Origin: Mycobacterium sp. ST-F2
GTDB taxonomy: Bacteria > Actinomycetota > Actinomycetes > Mycobacteriales > Mycobacteriaceae
DNA length: 64,000 nt
NCBI RefSeq assembly: GCF_001905655.1
Contig: NZ_JMHT01000073.1
Span: forward strand, 94,029 to 158,028
Direction: 5' to 3'
How positions within the stretch are numbered: position 1 is the stretch's first letter; each line of letters begins with the position of its first letter. Below, piece after piece: positions 40,259-49,136 of this stretch. The position numbers and the translations under genes are program-made. The notes below the pieces were generated by a model. The model had not been told where the DNA came from, did not search any database, and saw only the letters and a program-made list of their open reading frames with translations.

Positions 40259-41341
40259 TCAGGGCTCGACGTGTGCCGGGGCGAGGCTGAATCGGTTGGC
40301 CCGCTGGAAGGTGCCGAAATCGTTGAAGCGGACGCCGTTGTCGCGCAGCACTTTCTGGCAATCGTGCTTGATCGCTTCGCGGAGGTAGAACGGGTCGCGA
40401 ACCAGGAAATGGTGGATCGCATGGGTCTCGCCGAAGTTGAAGCACAGGGCGTGGAAAGGCTTGAGCCACTTGGCCGTCCACACCTGCGTCTGCTGCATCA
40501 CGTTGTGCTCCTCGACGTCGCCGTAGTAGTGCATGTTGGAGCTGACGAAGTGCAGGCAGAATGTGCGTACCGCGTTCGGCGCCAGCAGCGTGACGGCGAC
40601 GAAGTTCAACGCGGTCACCCAGGAACCGGAAACAGTGTTACCGGAGACGAATTCGTACACGTGCAGGCCGATGAACAGATGCCACAACGCGTAGTGGATG
40701 GTCCCGAGCGGGAAGTACAGCGCCAGCGTCTTGGCGGCCAGTTGGCGGGCTTCTTCGGGTGAGCGGGCCTCGTGCTTGATGTAGGCGGTGACGATGGCGC
40801 GTTGCCGCAGCGGCTTGGAGTAGATGCCCAGCATGGAGTCCAGCAGGCTGAGCAACCGGTGGCTGCCCCAGCCTTCGCCGTTGGTGATGCCCCGTTCCTC
40901 GAGGTCGGAATCGGTGCCCGAGACCTCGTGGTGGTGCAGGTGCAGTGTCCGCCGGATCCAGGGGTTGATGGTGCTCGGCCGGAAGAACCAGACGCCGAAC
41001 ATCATCGCGTTGTGGACCACGCGGTTCTGCCGGAAGTACATCGAGTGGATGAGGTCGTGCTCCAGCTCGTGCAGCAATGACAGCCAGAACGCGGTGATCA
41101 GGATGGTCGCGTACCACGGCAGGATGCCGGCCGCGTAGAGCGCGGCGTCGACGACTACGCCGGCGATCGACATCAGGAAGACCGCCATCCCGATGCTGTC
41201 CTGGTGGGCGGCCAGGAACGGATGGCGCTCGCGCCAGTCGTTGCCGATGCGGATGAGTTCGCCCCGGACCGCAGCGATGCGGTTGCGGTCCTCCTCGGCC
41301 AGGTTGCGCTCACCCGGCAGGCGGGTTGCGATGCGTGCCAT
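40259..41341 (-). CDS. Membrane fatty-acid desaturase / hydroxylase family protein
   Basis: 360 residues with four or so membrane helices and three histidine boxes: HELEHDLIH, HLHHHE and ETHAIHHF. These bind the di-iron centre of membrane desaturases and alkane hydroxylases. Rubredoxin immediately downstream suggests an alkane-hydroxylase-like electron supply, although the overall sequence looks more like desaturases. GGAGAG lies upstream of ATG 41341. A divergent tetR with a dyad between the genes suggests lipid-responsive control. Confidence 0.85.
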   Translation of the reverse strand: MARIATRLPGERNLAEEDRNRIAAVRGELIRIGNDWRERHPFLAAHQDSIGMAVFLMSIAGVVVDAALYAAGILPWYATILITAFWLSLLHELEHDLIHSMYFRQNRVVHNAMMFGVWFFRPSTINPWIRRTLHLHHHEVSGTDSDLEERGITNGEGWGSHRLLSLLDSMLGIYSKPLRQRAIVTAYIKHEARSPEEARQLAAKTLALYFPLGTIHYALWHLFIGLHVYEFVSGNTVSGSWVTALNFVAVTLLAPNAVRTFCLHFVSSNMHYYGDVEEHNVMQQTQVWTAKWLKPFHALCFNFGETHAIHHFLVRDPFYLREAIKHDCQKVLRDNGVRFNDFGTFQRANRFSLAPAHVEP

Positions 41342-41357
41342 GATCTCTCCATTCAAG

Positions 41358-41379
41358 TTAGAGAACGAATGTTCCGTAA
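41358..41379. promoter_or_regulatory. Dyad between desaturase and TetR genes
   Basis: TTA-N2-GAAC-N4-GTTC-N2-TAA, centred 28 bases before the desaturase start and within the divergent promoter region. It is a candidate TetR operator. The GAAC-N4-GTTC core also resembles a LexA box, but the flanks do not fit one. Confidence 0.5.
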
Positions 41380-41424
41380 GATATGGTTGTCGATATGGCG
41401 AGGTCAATAGCTATAGTTGGTTTC

Positions 41425-42141
41425 GTGACAGGTAACACAGAGAACAAACGATCTCTATCTGTCGAGGCGGACTCCGGCACCGGGCGGGATCGGCATGGGC
41501 GCCGGACGCAGCAGGAGCGCCGTGAGCACACCCGCCGCGCGCTGATGACGGCGGCGCTGGATCTCACCGGCAGTGGTTCGAGCTTCGACGCGCTGAGTCT
41601 GCGGCAGCTCGCCAGCAAGGCCGGCGTCGCGCCGTCGGCGTTCTACCGCTACTTCCAGTCGCTCGATGACCTCGGCCTCGCCGTGATTCACGAGACGTTT
41701 CGCACGCTGCGCGAGATCATGGGCGAGATGGCCTCTCTCGACATCGATGCGTCCGGTGGCGCCATCCATGTCGGTGTGCAGGCCCTTCGTGGCGTGGTCG
41801 CGCGGGACCATGCGCACCTGGCGTTCCTGGCTCGCCAACGCGCAGCCGGTCATTCGGTACTCCGGCGCGAGATCCGATCCGAGATCCGCTTGTACGCCAG
41901 CCAATTGGCCACCTACATGGCCCGGTTCGAACCCATCCGGTCGTGGACCGTCGGTGACGTGGAGATGCTGTCGAGCATGTTGATGGCCACCATTCTCGCC
42001 GGTATCGACTCGATGCTCGAGGTCATCGCGCGCGGGCTCGACGACGAGACCACGGCGCGCGATCTGGACACGGCCGCCACGATGCTCGAGCGCCAGATTC
42101 GGTACCTGTACGTCGGTGCCACCGCGTGGCACAGCAGTTGA
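41425..42141 (+). CDS. TetR-family regulator of the desaturase operon
   Basis: 238 residues from GTG 41425 (MTGNTENKRSLSVEADSG); other starts are possible. The helix-turn-helix is LSLRQLASKAGVAPSAFYRY, then FQSLDDLGLAVI, and RTQQERREHTRRALM precedes it. It has the FabR-like look of regulators of unsaturated fatty acid synthesis. It diverges from desaturase-rubredoxin and lies 43 bases upstream of the acyl-CoA dehydrogenase on the same strand, so it may control both. Confidence 0.87.
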   Translation: MTGNTENKRSLSVEADSGTGRDRHGRRTQQERREHTRRALMTAALDLTGSGSSFDALSLRQLASKAGVAPSAFYRYFQSLDDLGLAVIHETFRTLREIMGEMASLDIDASGGAIHVGVQALRGVVARDHAHLAFLARQRAAGHSVLRREIRSEIRLYASQLATYMARFEPIRSWTVGDVEMLSSMLMATILAGIDSMLEVIARGLDDETTARDLDTAATMLERQIRYLYVGATAWHSS

Positions 42142-42184
42142 TGGCCGGCAGAACTGAAACCCCCTTACTACCAACAGGAGTGGC

Positions 42185-43384
42185 ATGACATTCTCACTAC
42201 AACCCAGCGATGACGTCATCGAGGTGCGCGACTGGGTGCACCAGTTCGCCGCCGAGGTCATCCGCCCCGCCGCCGCGGAATGGGACGAACGCGAGCAGAC
42301 CCCGTGGCCGATCATCCAGGAAGCGGCGAAGATCGGGCTGTACTCGCCAGAGCTGTTCGGCACTCAGGCCGCCGAGCCGAGCGGGCTCGGCATGCTCACC
42401 GTTTTCGAGGAACTGTTCTGGGGTGACGCCGGAATCGCGCTGTCCATCATGGGCACCGGTCTGGCCGCGGCGGCCCTGGCGGGCAACGGAACTCCGGAAC
42501 AGATAGGTCGGTGGCTGCCGGAGATGTTCGGCTCTGCCGCCGATCCGAAGGTCGCGGCCTTCTGTTCGTCCGAGCCCGATGCCGGCTCCATTCGGGCTCG
42601 GGCCCGCTACGACGAGGCCACCCGCGAATGGGTGCTCACCGGCACCAAGACCTGGGCCACCAACGGCGGCATCGCCAACGTGCACATCGTCGTCGCGTCG
42701 GTGTACCCCGAACTCGGATCGCGTGGCCAGGCCAGCTTCGTCATCGGGCCGGACACCAAGGGGCTGTCCCAGGGGCAGAAGTTCAAGAAGCACGGCATCC
42801 GGGCGTCGCACACCGCAGAGGTGGTGCTCGACAACGTGCGGCTGCCCGAGGACGCGATCCTGGGCGGCCGGGAGAAGTTCGAGGCCCGGGTGGCGCGGGT
42901 GAAGTCAGGTGCATCCGCGGGTGGCCAGGCCGCGATGAAGACGTTCGAGCGCACACGTCCGACGGTCGGCGCGATGGCGGTCGGCGTGGCCCGGGCCGCC
43001 TACGAGTACGCCCTCGAATATGCCTGCCAGCGTGAGCAATTCGGCAAGAAGATCGGTGAATTCCAAACCATCGCCTTCAAGCTGGCGGACATGAAGGCCC
43101 GCATCGACGCTGCCCGGCTGCTGGTGTGGCGGGCCGGGTGGATGGCACGTAACAACGTGCCGTTCGAGAACGCCGAGGGCTCGATGGCGAAGCTGGTGGC
43201 CAGCGAGACCGCCGTGTACGTGACCGACGAGGCGATTCAGATTCTCGGCGGCAACGGGTACACCCGTGACTACCCGGTCGAGCGGATGCACCGAGATGCC
43301 AAGATCTTCACCATCTTCGAGGGCACCAGCGAGATTCAGCGGTTGGTGATCTCGCGCGCGGTGACGGGTCTGACGATCCGCTGA
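42185..43384 (+). CDS. Acyl-CoA dehydrogenase (FadE type)
   Basis: 399 residues in the normal three-domain layout. The FAD contacts appear in FCSSEPDAGSIRARA and WVLTGTKTWATNGG, the C-terminal helix bundle begins near GVARAAYEYAL and holds QREQFGKKIGEFQ, and the end holds ILGGNGYTRDYPVERMHRDA followed by FEGTSEIQRL, whose Glu is the usual catalytic base. It catalyses alpha,beta-desaturation of acyl-CoA with FAD and ETF. AGGAG precedes ATG 42185. It is likely regulated with the neighbouring lipid genes. Confidence 0.95.
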   Translation: MTFSLQPSDDVIEVRDWVHQFAAEVIRPAAAEWDEREQTPWPIIQEAAKIGLYSPELFGTQAAEPSGLGMLTVFEELFWGDAGIALSIMGTGLAAAALAGNGTPEQIGRWLPEMFGSAADPKVAAFCSSEPDAGSIRARARYDEATREWVLTGTKTWATNGGIANVHIVVASVYPELGSRGQASFVIGPDTKGLSQGQKFKKHGIRASHTAEVVLDNVRLPEDAILGGREKFEARVARVKSGASAGGQAAMKTFERTRPTVGAMAVGVARAAYEYALEYACQREQFGKKIGEFQTIAFKLADMKARIDAARLLVWRAGWMARNNVPFENAEGSMAKLVASETAVYVTDEAIQILGGNGYTRDYPVERMHRDAKIFTIFEGTSEIQRLVISRAVTGLTIR

Positions 43385-43451
43385 GTCACGACTCGTCGAC
43401 CGGCGACCGGGCGCACGCGAATCCGCAAGTCGCCGCGCTCTGAGCCTGCCG

Positions 43452-44123
43452 TCAGACGAGTTCCGGCACCCTCAGGTGAGCGATCGCCAGCTCGAACTCG
43501 CAGATGTCGACCAGGCTGCCACCCAGCTGAGCGAGCTTCTCGGTGCGCAGCGCACTGGCCTGTTCACGGTTGTTGTCCAGCGCGGCGGCGTTGTCGAACG
43601 TCACCGACGACACAGCGCGTCCGGAGGGCTTGTCGAGCAGGAGGCTGGCGCTGCAGAACCCCTCGAGTTTTTCTACGGCCGGCAGGACCAGCGTGCGGTA
43701 GAAATCGGTCAGCAGATCAGCCTGGTGGGGTTCGACCGAGAACCACGCGACCCGAAGGCAGGCGCCCTCCGGCGAACGGTGGTCGCGGTGCAGTGCGGTG
43801 ACCTCCCACTCGTTGATCTCCTTGCGGGTGCCGTTCAGCAGCTCTGCGGCGCGTGCCCCGAGTGGCCGCGCGGCGTGCGCCGTCAGGTGCATCACCGCTT
43901 CGGACTCCCACGCGCTGGTGGCGATGCAGCGTCCCAATCGCCGGTCCACCATCAGCGACATACCGGCGGCGCCCAGCTCTTCGAGAGCGGGCAGCACGGT
44001 GTCGCGCATGTACGCAACGCCCGCGTCGATGGACGCCGGCTCGGCCTGAAACGTGGTTGAGCGTGCGTACACCAGGCGCTCCTCGGTTACGGCAGCGCCC
44101 GGTGGCGCTGCTGGTTCTTCCAA
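43452..44123 (-). CDS. Two-repeat dimeric alpha/beta-barrel protein (unknown function)
   Basis: About 223 residues made of two similar ferredoxin-like halves: LVYARSTTFQAEPASIDAGV to NEWEV, and LRVAWFSVEPHQADLLTDFY to CEFEL. Each resembles the antibiotic-biosynthesis-monooxygenase/stress-barrel fold. No catalytic residue is assigned. The start is uncertain: TTG 44123 has AAGGGA upstream; GTG 44153 is the longest option. It converges on the acyl-CoA dehydrogenase gene. Confidence 0.65.
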   Translation of the reverse strand: MEEPAAPPGAAVTEERLVYARSTTFQAEPASIDAGVAYMRDTVLPALEELGAAGMSLMVDRRLGRCIATSAWESEAVMHLTAHAARPLGARAAELLNGTRKEINEWEVTALHRDHRSPEGACLRVAWFSVEPHQADLLTDFYRTLVLPAVEKLEGFCSASLLLDKPSGRAVSSVTFDNAAALDNNREQASALRTEKLAQLGGSLVDICEFELAIAHLRVPELV

Positions 44124-44303
44124 CAGCGTCCCTTGTCGCCCCCGATGGTGCACGGGCTTTGCCGGAATCCACAGACTGCGTTAAGGAGCGAGCACGGCGG
44201 CGCGAAACCACTGGCAGAGCCGCAGCGGAACTCAGCAAACGTTTCTACGACAACGTCCGCAACTCGCCCTCACCGATCCGCGACTGGCTCAGGCGTCAAT
44301 TGG

Positions 44304-44507
44304 CTACTGGCCGGTGGCGTAGGCCAGGGTGCGCGCACGTGCCGGCGCGGCGACGTGCGGCAGCGCGGCGGAGTGGACGGCGGCAGCGGCTGCGCTGCGG
44401 CGGGCGTTGAACCAGCGGACGCCGGCGGCGGTGACGACCAGCAGCAGCGGCCACAGGCCGATGGCGAAGAGAACGACGGCGTCGATGATGAAGGCGGGTT
44501 CGAGCAT
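44304..44507 (-). CDS. Small single-pass membrane protein, 67 aa
   Basis: MLEPAFIIDAVVLFAIGLWP begins one long hydrophobic helix to about residue 30, followed by a basic, Ala-rich tail (RWFNARRSAAAAAV). GGGAG lies about 7 bases before ATG 44507. It diverges from the PknK-like gene, with about 255 bases between starts. No family is recognised. Confidence 0.6.
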   Translation of the reverse strand: MLEPAFIIDAVVLFAIGLWPLLLVVTAAGVRWFNARRSAAAAAVHSAALPHVAAPARARTLAYATGQ

Positions 44508-44763
44508 GGCAGTACTCCCGAGGTTGGTGGAATGTATTTGATCCGTTGGTATTTGGCGGTTCCCAACGGGGAAGCTGATACAAGAACGGTACGGCGCGGG
44601 CGCACGGCGACCCAGGTACCGCCGAGACAATCTTTTGGCGATCTCGCCCGAATCGTTGTCCGGAAGGAACAAAGGGACATCAATTTCCGCGGGTGGCCCC
44701 CATTCCGGCCTGCCGCGCCGACAATTGAGGGTGGCGACAGCAACCGAACCGAAGGCCTCCGAC

Positions 44764-47700
44764 GTGTCAGAACCCGACGAAACGCAACGTGGCGTCGCGA
44801 CCGGCATCGTCGCGGAGCTCGAAGCCGAGGGCTTCTACGGCGCCGAGCCCGTCGGACGCGGTGGGTTCGGCGTCGTCTACCGGTGTCGCCAGCCGGCGCT
44901 GGACCGGATCGTCGCGATCAAGGTCCTGGGCGCCGACTCGGACGACGTCGACCTCGAGAATTTCGAACGTGAGCAGCGGGCCATGGGCCGGGTGTCAGGT
45001 CACCCGAACATCGTGCCGGTGCTGCACAGCGGGCTGACGTTCACGGGGCGCCCGTTCATTGTCATGCCGTACCTGGGCCGGAACACGCTGTCGGCCTGGA
45101 TCCGGCAGCACGGCCCGCTGGCCGTCGGGGAGGCGCTGACGGTCGGGGTCCGGCTGGCCGGGGCGCTGGAAACCGCGCATCGCGCCGGCGTGCTGCACCG
45201 AGATGTCAAGCCGCCCAACGTACTTCTCTCGGCGTACGGGGAGCCGCAGCTGTGCGACTTCGGCATCGCCCGCATCGCGGGCGGCCGCGAAGCGACCATG
45301 AACGTGTTCGTCGGATCGCCGTCGTACACCGCGCCGGAGCTGTTCGAGGGTGCGACGCCGACGGCCGCCGTCGACATCTACGGGCTCGCCGCTACCGTCT
45401 TCACCTTGATCAAGGGGGAGCCGCCGTTCCAGTTCCAGAAGGGGGAGAATCCCATCGCGTTCGCCCGGCGCGTTCTCGCCGGGCCGGTGCCCGACCTGCG
45501 CGGGAGCGGCGTCGCCGATCCCGTCTGCGCTGCGCTCGAGCAGGGACTGAATGTCGATCCCGCACAGCGCCCCGCAACGGTCGCGGAATTCGGCGAGTTG
45601 TTGCGGGCCGCGGGTGCGCGCGTCGGACTGAGCATCGCTGACGTCCCGCTGGAGCTGCCGGCAGTCGCGTACGACGCGGTGGAATCGTCGCCGGACACCG
45701 GCGGGCGCTCCACCGGAGGGATCGGACTACGGACCGACGGTTCCGGGCGGTCGACCTATCCGCCCAGTTCACCGGCCAGGTTCCGGCCGCCGACGTTCAG
45801 CCGCCCGCCGGTGCCGCGGCGAAACATCCTGGACCGGCTGGGTGCCGGGCGCAGGCCGAAGCTGGTGCTCATCCACGGACCGGCCGGCTACGGCAAGACC
45901 GTGCTGGCGACGCAGTGGGGCGAGGCGCTGGTCCGCGCGGGCCTGCCGACGGCCTGGCTGACGGTCGATGCCGACGACAACAACGCCTTCTGGTTCGTGG
46001 CGCACCTGATCGAGGCGGTGCGTGTCGCGCTGCCCGAGCTCGCGGACGCGTTGCAACAGGAATTCGATGAACGGCCGGACTCCGCGCTGCGGCAGGTGCC
46101 CAACCTGTTGATCGACTGGCTGCACTCCCGCAAGCAGACGCTGGCTCTGCTGATCGACGAGTGGCATCGCGTCACCAGCGCCGACAGCCTGGGCACACTG
46201 GCTTACCTGCTCGAGAAGGGCTGCCACCACCTGCACCTGGTCGTGGCCGGCCGAAGCGGCACCGGCCTGCCGTTGGGCACCCTGGGTGTGCAGGGTGAAC
46301 TGGTCGAGATCGACGCGTCGCTGCTCCGGTTCGATGTCGAAGAAGCCCGGGCCCTCCTGGTCGACCGGTGCGGCCTGGATTTGTCGGGGGCCATCGTGGC
46401 CGACCTCGAAGAGTCGACCGACGGCTGGCCGGCCGCCCTGCAACTGGCATCGCTGAGCCTGCGTGACGGCGGTGATGCCGCCGCGCTCGTCGGTCGGCTC
46501 TCCGGCTCGGACAAGGTCATCGGCGATTACCTGACGTCCAATGTGCTGGACAGCCTGGAGCCCGAGCTCGTCGAGTTCCTGTCGGCGACGTGCATCACGA
46601 AACAGGTCTGCAGCGGTTTGGCGACCGCGCTCACGGGGCGCCCACACAGCCGGGAGATGCTCGAGGACATCGAGCGGCGGGACCTGTTCCTGCGGCGGAC
46701 CGACGCGGACGGGACCTGGTTCCGTTACGCCAATCTGTTCGCCGACCACCTCCGGCACCGGTTGAAGCGTGCGGACGAAGACCGCGTCGCGGCGTTGAAC
46801 CGAACGGCCGCACAGTGGTTCATGAAGCACCGGATGTACAACGACGCCGTCGATCACTGGATGGCCGCGGGCGATGACGACCAGGCGGTCGACGCCGTCG
46901 AGCAGGTATCGCCGGATCTCCTCGAACAATGCGAACTCATGGCACTCATCGGTCTGGCAGCCAAGTTGCCGCCACACCTGGCCGAGGAGCGGCCGCGGCT
47001 GCAGACCAACCTGGCATGGGCCAACGTCATTCTCCGCCGGCCCGCGGCCGTGGCTGACGCGCTGCAATTGGCCGAGGACAACATCGACCTGCTCAGCGAC
47101 GACGAAAGCGACGACGTCCGTTGTGAATTGGACCTGTTGCGCGTGGTGATGGCCGGGCATGCCGACCACATCGACGCGTTCACCGAAACAGCGGCGCAGG
47201 CATGTGTGGCCCGGACCGACACCCTGGCCCCGTTCGTGCTGTGCCGCGCGGCGTACACCCTCTCCTACGTCGCGCTGCGCAAGTTCGACTTCGACGGGGC
47301 ACTGCGCTGGCACCGGTGGGGGCACAAGTATCGCCGATCCATCGCGGGGCCGATGACCGTCGGCTACGGGTATCTCATCGCCGCCCTGGCCGCCAACGAG
47401 CAACTCGATGTAGCGGGCGCCGAGGCGCATCTGCGGCACGCGATCAGGATCGCCCTGTCGCCGTCGGGGCGGCCGACTTACATCGCCAAACTCGCCGGGG
47501 CGCTGCTGGGTGAATTGCTCTACGAGCGTGGGCAACTCGACGAGGCAGAGGTCCTGCTCGACGAGGCGTACGCCCTCGGGGCGGAGGGCGGCATCGTGGA
47601 CGTGATGCTCGCGACCTACCGCGCGGGCGCCCACGTGAAGAGTGCCCGCGGTGACACGTCCGGTGCCGAGCACAGACTGTCGGAAGGACTGGGGCATGCC

Positions 47701-48240
47701 CGGGCGCTGGGGTTGCCCAGGTTGGAGGCGGCACTGAAGCTGGCCCTCATTAGCGCCGCGACCTTGTCCGGGAACGAGATCGACAAGACGCTGGCGCGGC
47801 GCGTCATGGCGCACGGTGTGCAGGACTTCGGTGAAAGCGGCGATCTGACAGCAGAATTCAGAGAGGACGCACAGATCAGACTGCTTTTGCTCGACGGGCA
47901 GCCGGCGGCATCAACCTCGGCGTGCGAACGGGCTCGGGTCCGGCTCGACAACACCGACAAGCTGCGGCGGCCACGCGCGCATCTGCAGGCCAGGATTCAA
48001 TATGCCCGGTGCCTCGCGGTGGCCGGGCTGGACGAAAAGGCTCAATGGGTGCTGGCTCCGGCACTGAAAACCTTTGCTGCGCTTGGCTTGAGCAGGCTCC
48101 TCGTCGACGAGGGACCGGTAATGCTGCGCGTCGCACGTGACGTGGCGGCCGGCTGGGAAACGGTCGACGTAGCCACTGCGGCCGACATCAGCGACTTCGT
48201 CCACAAGCTCGAGGCGGCATCGTTGCATCACACGGGTTGA
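44764..48240 (+). CDS. PknK-like Ser/Thr protein kinase fused to STAND-type ATPase (MalT-like) region
   Basis: 1158 residues from GTG 44764 (GAAGG upstream; GTG 44731 possible). The kinase domain (about 25-290) has GRGGFGVVYRC, the lysine in VAIKVLG, HRDVKPPN and DFGIAR. After a Pro/Ser linker the STAND ATPase has HGPAGYGKTVLATQW (Walker A) and LLIDEWHRV (Walker B), followed by TPR-like helices to the end. The order and many phrases match M. tuberculosis PknK (1110 residues), which phosphorylates regulators such as VirS. No C-terminal LuxR helix-turn-helix is seen. Gene partners are not conserved here. Confidence 0.9.
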   Translation: MSEPDETQRGVATGIVAELEAEGFYGAEPVGRGGFGVVYRCRQPALDRIVAIKVLGADSDDVDLENFEREQRAMGRVSGHPNIVPVLHSGLTFTGRPFIVMPYLGRNTLSAWIRQHGPLAVGEALTVGVRLAGALETAHRAGVLHRDVKPPNVLLSAYGEPQLCDFGIARIAGGREATMNVFVGSPSYTAPELFEGATPTAAVDIYGLAATVFTLIKGEPPFQFQKGENPIAFARRVLAGPVPDLRGSGVADPVCAALEQGLNVDPAQRPATVAEFGELLRAAGARVGLSIADVPLELPAVAYDAVESSPDTGGRSTGGIGLRTDGSGRSTYPPSSPARFRPPTFSRPPVPRRNILDRLGAGRRPKLVLIHGPAGYGKTVLATQWGEALVRAGLPTAWLTVDADDNNAFWFVAHLIEAVRVALPELADALQQEFDERPDSALRQVPNLLIDWLHSRKQTLALLIDEWHRVTSADSLGTLAYLLEKGCHHLHLVVAGRSGTGLPLGTLGVQGELVEIDASLLRFDVEEARALLVDRCGLDLSGAIVADLEESTDGWPAALQLASLSLRDGGDAAALVGRLSGSDKVIGDYLTSNVLDSLEPELVEFLSATCITKQVCSGLATALTGRPHSREMLEDIERRDLFLRRTDADGTWFRYANLFADHLRHRLKRADEDRVAALNRTAAQWFMKHRMYNDAVDHWMAAGDDDQAVDAVEQVSPDLLEQCELMALIGLAAKLPPHLAEERPRLQTNLAWANVILRRPAAVADALQLAEDNIDLLSDDESDDVRCELDLLRVVMAGHADHIDAFTETAAQACVARTDTLAPFVLCRAAYTLSYVALRKFDFDGALRWHRWGHKYRRSIAGPMTVGYGYLIAALAANEQLDVAGAEAHLRHAIRIALSPSGRPTYIAKLAGALLGELLYERGQLDEAEVLLDEAYALGAEGGIVDVMLATYRAGAHVKSARGDTSGAEHRLSEGLGHARALGLPRLEAALKLALISAATLSGNEIDKTLARRVMAHGVQDFGESGDLTAEFREDAQIRLLLLDGQPAASTSACERARVRLDNTDKLRRPRAHLQARIQYARCLAVAGLDEKAQWVLAPALKTFAALGLSRLLVDEGPVMLRVARDVAAGWETVDVATAADISDFVHKLEAASLHHTG

Positions 48241-48259
48241 TGGCGCCGGTGGCCCACTG

Positions 48260-48550
48260 TCACTGCAGACCGGCCACCGACGCCTGTTCATCGCCTGGCG
48301 GACCGGCGGCATCATCTATCCCGAGAACTTTTTGCACGACAGCATCGATGCTGGGGATGTCATCGAAGGTCTCGGTCGCAGGAGATGCGGTGTCGCTCAG
48401 CACTGTTGCGATGACGTCCCAGGTGTGGCCGGCGGCATGTGCCGACTCGACAGCCGCGCGCAGTTCGATCTGTGCGGCGCGCAGCGCCTGGTGAGCCGCG
48501 CTGATGCGTTCGATGTACGCGAGGTGCAACTCCTGCTTCTCTGTCGACAT
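48260..48550 (-). CDS. Small helical hypothetical protein, 96 aa
   Basis: MSTEKQELHLAYIERISAAH opens a long helix; GHTWDVIATVLSDT could be a helix-turn-helix fragment. The tail is acidic. ATG 48550 has AGGAG directly adjacent, which is too close for normal initiation, so the start or leader arrangement may differ. It converges on the PknK-like gene and diverges from the MerR gene, whose promoter region is shared. Confidence 0.55.
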   Translation of the reverse strand: MSTEKQELHLAYIERISAAHQALRAAQIELRAAVESAHAAGHTWDVIATVLSDTASPATETFDDIPSIDAVVQKVLGIDDAAGPPGDEQASVAGLQ

Positions 48551-48764
48551 CTCCTGTGCTCCAAGCGTTCTTGAGGCTGATGACCGATTCGGGCGCCGAG
48601 ACTGAGCTTGTGTGTCAAATCCAGCCCAGATCTGGCACACCAGCTCATGTTCGTCAGCTTCGCCTATACCTGTGCATATCCGGTAGTTTATCTGTGTCAA
48701 CTGGCATAGATTTCTATATAGCACTGTGCCATGATTCAATGCAAGTAGTGGAACAGGAAATCTC

Positions 48765-49103
48765 ATGAACGATGCAGATCGCCGGCTGATGCCGCCGAAC
48801 GCAGGACCTTCCGCCGCGGGTCCGGCATCTGATCATGCGGTGTACGGGATCACGGTCGCTGCCGAACTTTCCGGCGCGCCAACACAATCACTGCGGCTGT
48901 GGGAACGCCACGGGCTTCTCACGCCGGCGCGCACCGATGGCGGTACCCGCCGCTACAGCGCAGACGACGTGGCCCGGATCGGGCGCATCGTCGCCCTGGT
49001 CGCCTCCGGCGTCAACATCGCGGGAATCGGCAGGATCCTCGAATTGGAGGATGACAACAGCGCGCTGCGCAGCGCTGCCGACCGGCGCAACCGGCCGAAG
49101 TGA
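48765..49103 (+). CDS. Short MerR-family regulator (HspR-like)
   Basis: 112 residues. The winged helix reads YGITVAAELSGAPTQSLRLW, ERHGLLTPARTDGGTRRY and SADDVARIGRIVALVASGVN, close to HspR and related short MerR proteins that lack an effector domain. The remaining 25 residues are a short dimer helix. The AT-rich 48640-48760 region upstream must contain its promoter. Target genes are not evident; the divergent 96-residue gene is the nearest candidate. Confidence 0.85.
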   Translation: MNDADRRLMPPNAGPSAAGPASDHAVYGITVAAELSGAPTQSLRLWERHGLLTPARTDGGTRRYSADDVARIGRIVALVASGVNIAGIGRILELEDDNSALRSAADRRNRPK

Positions 49104-49136
49104 CGGCCGGCTGACCAGTTCGCGCGGTTGATGAGG

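Noticed and set aside
41363..41374. LexA (SOS) box GAAC-N4-GTTC
   Set aside because: Flanking bases do not match the TCGAAC-N4-GTTCGA consensus, and neither neighbour is a DNA-repair gene. A TetR operator explains the wider dyad TTA...TAA better.
45769..47814. Long minus-strand open frame (about 680 codons) opposite the kinase gene
   Set aside because: A GC-rich antisense shadow: it reads Arg/Gly/Gln/His-rich with no motif, while the plus strand gives a complete PknK-like protein.
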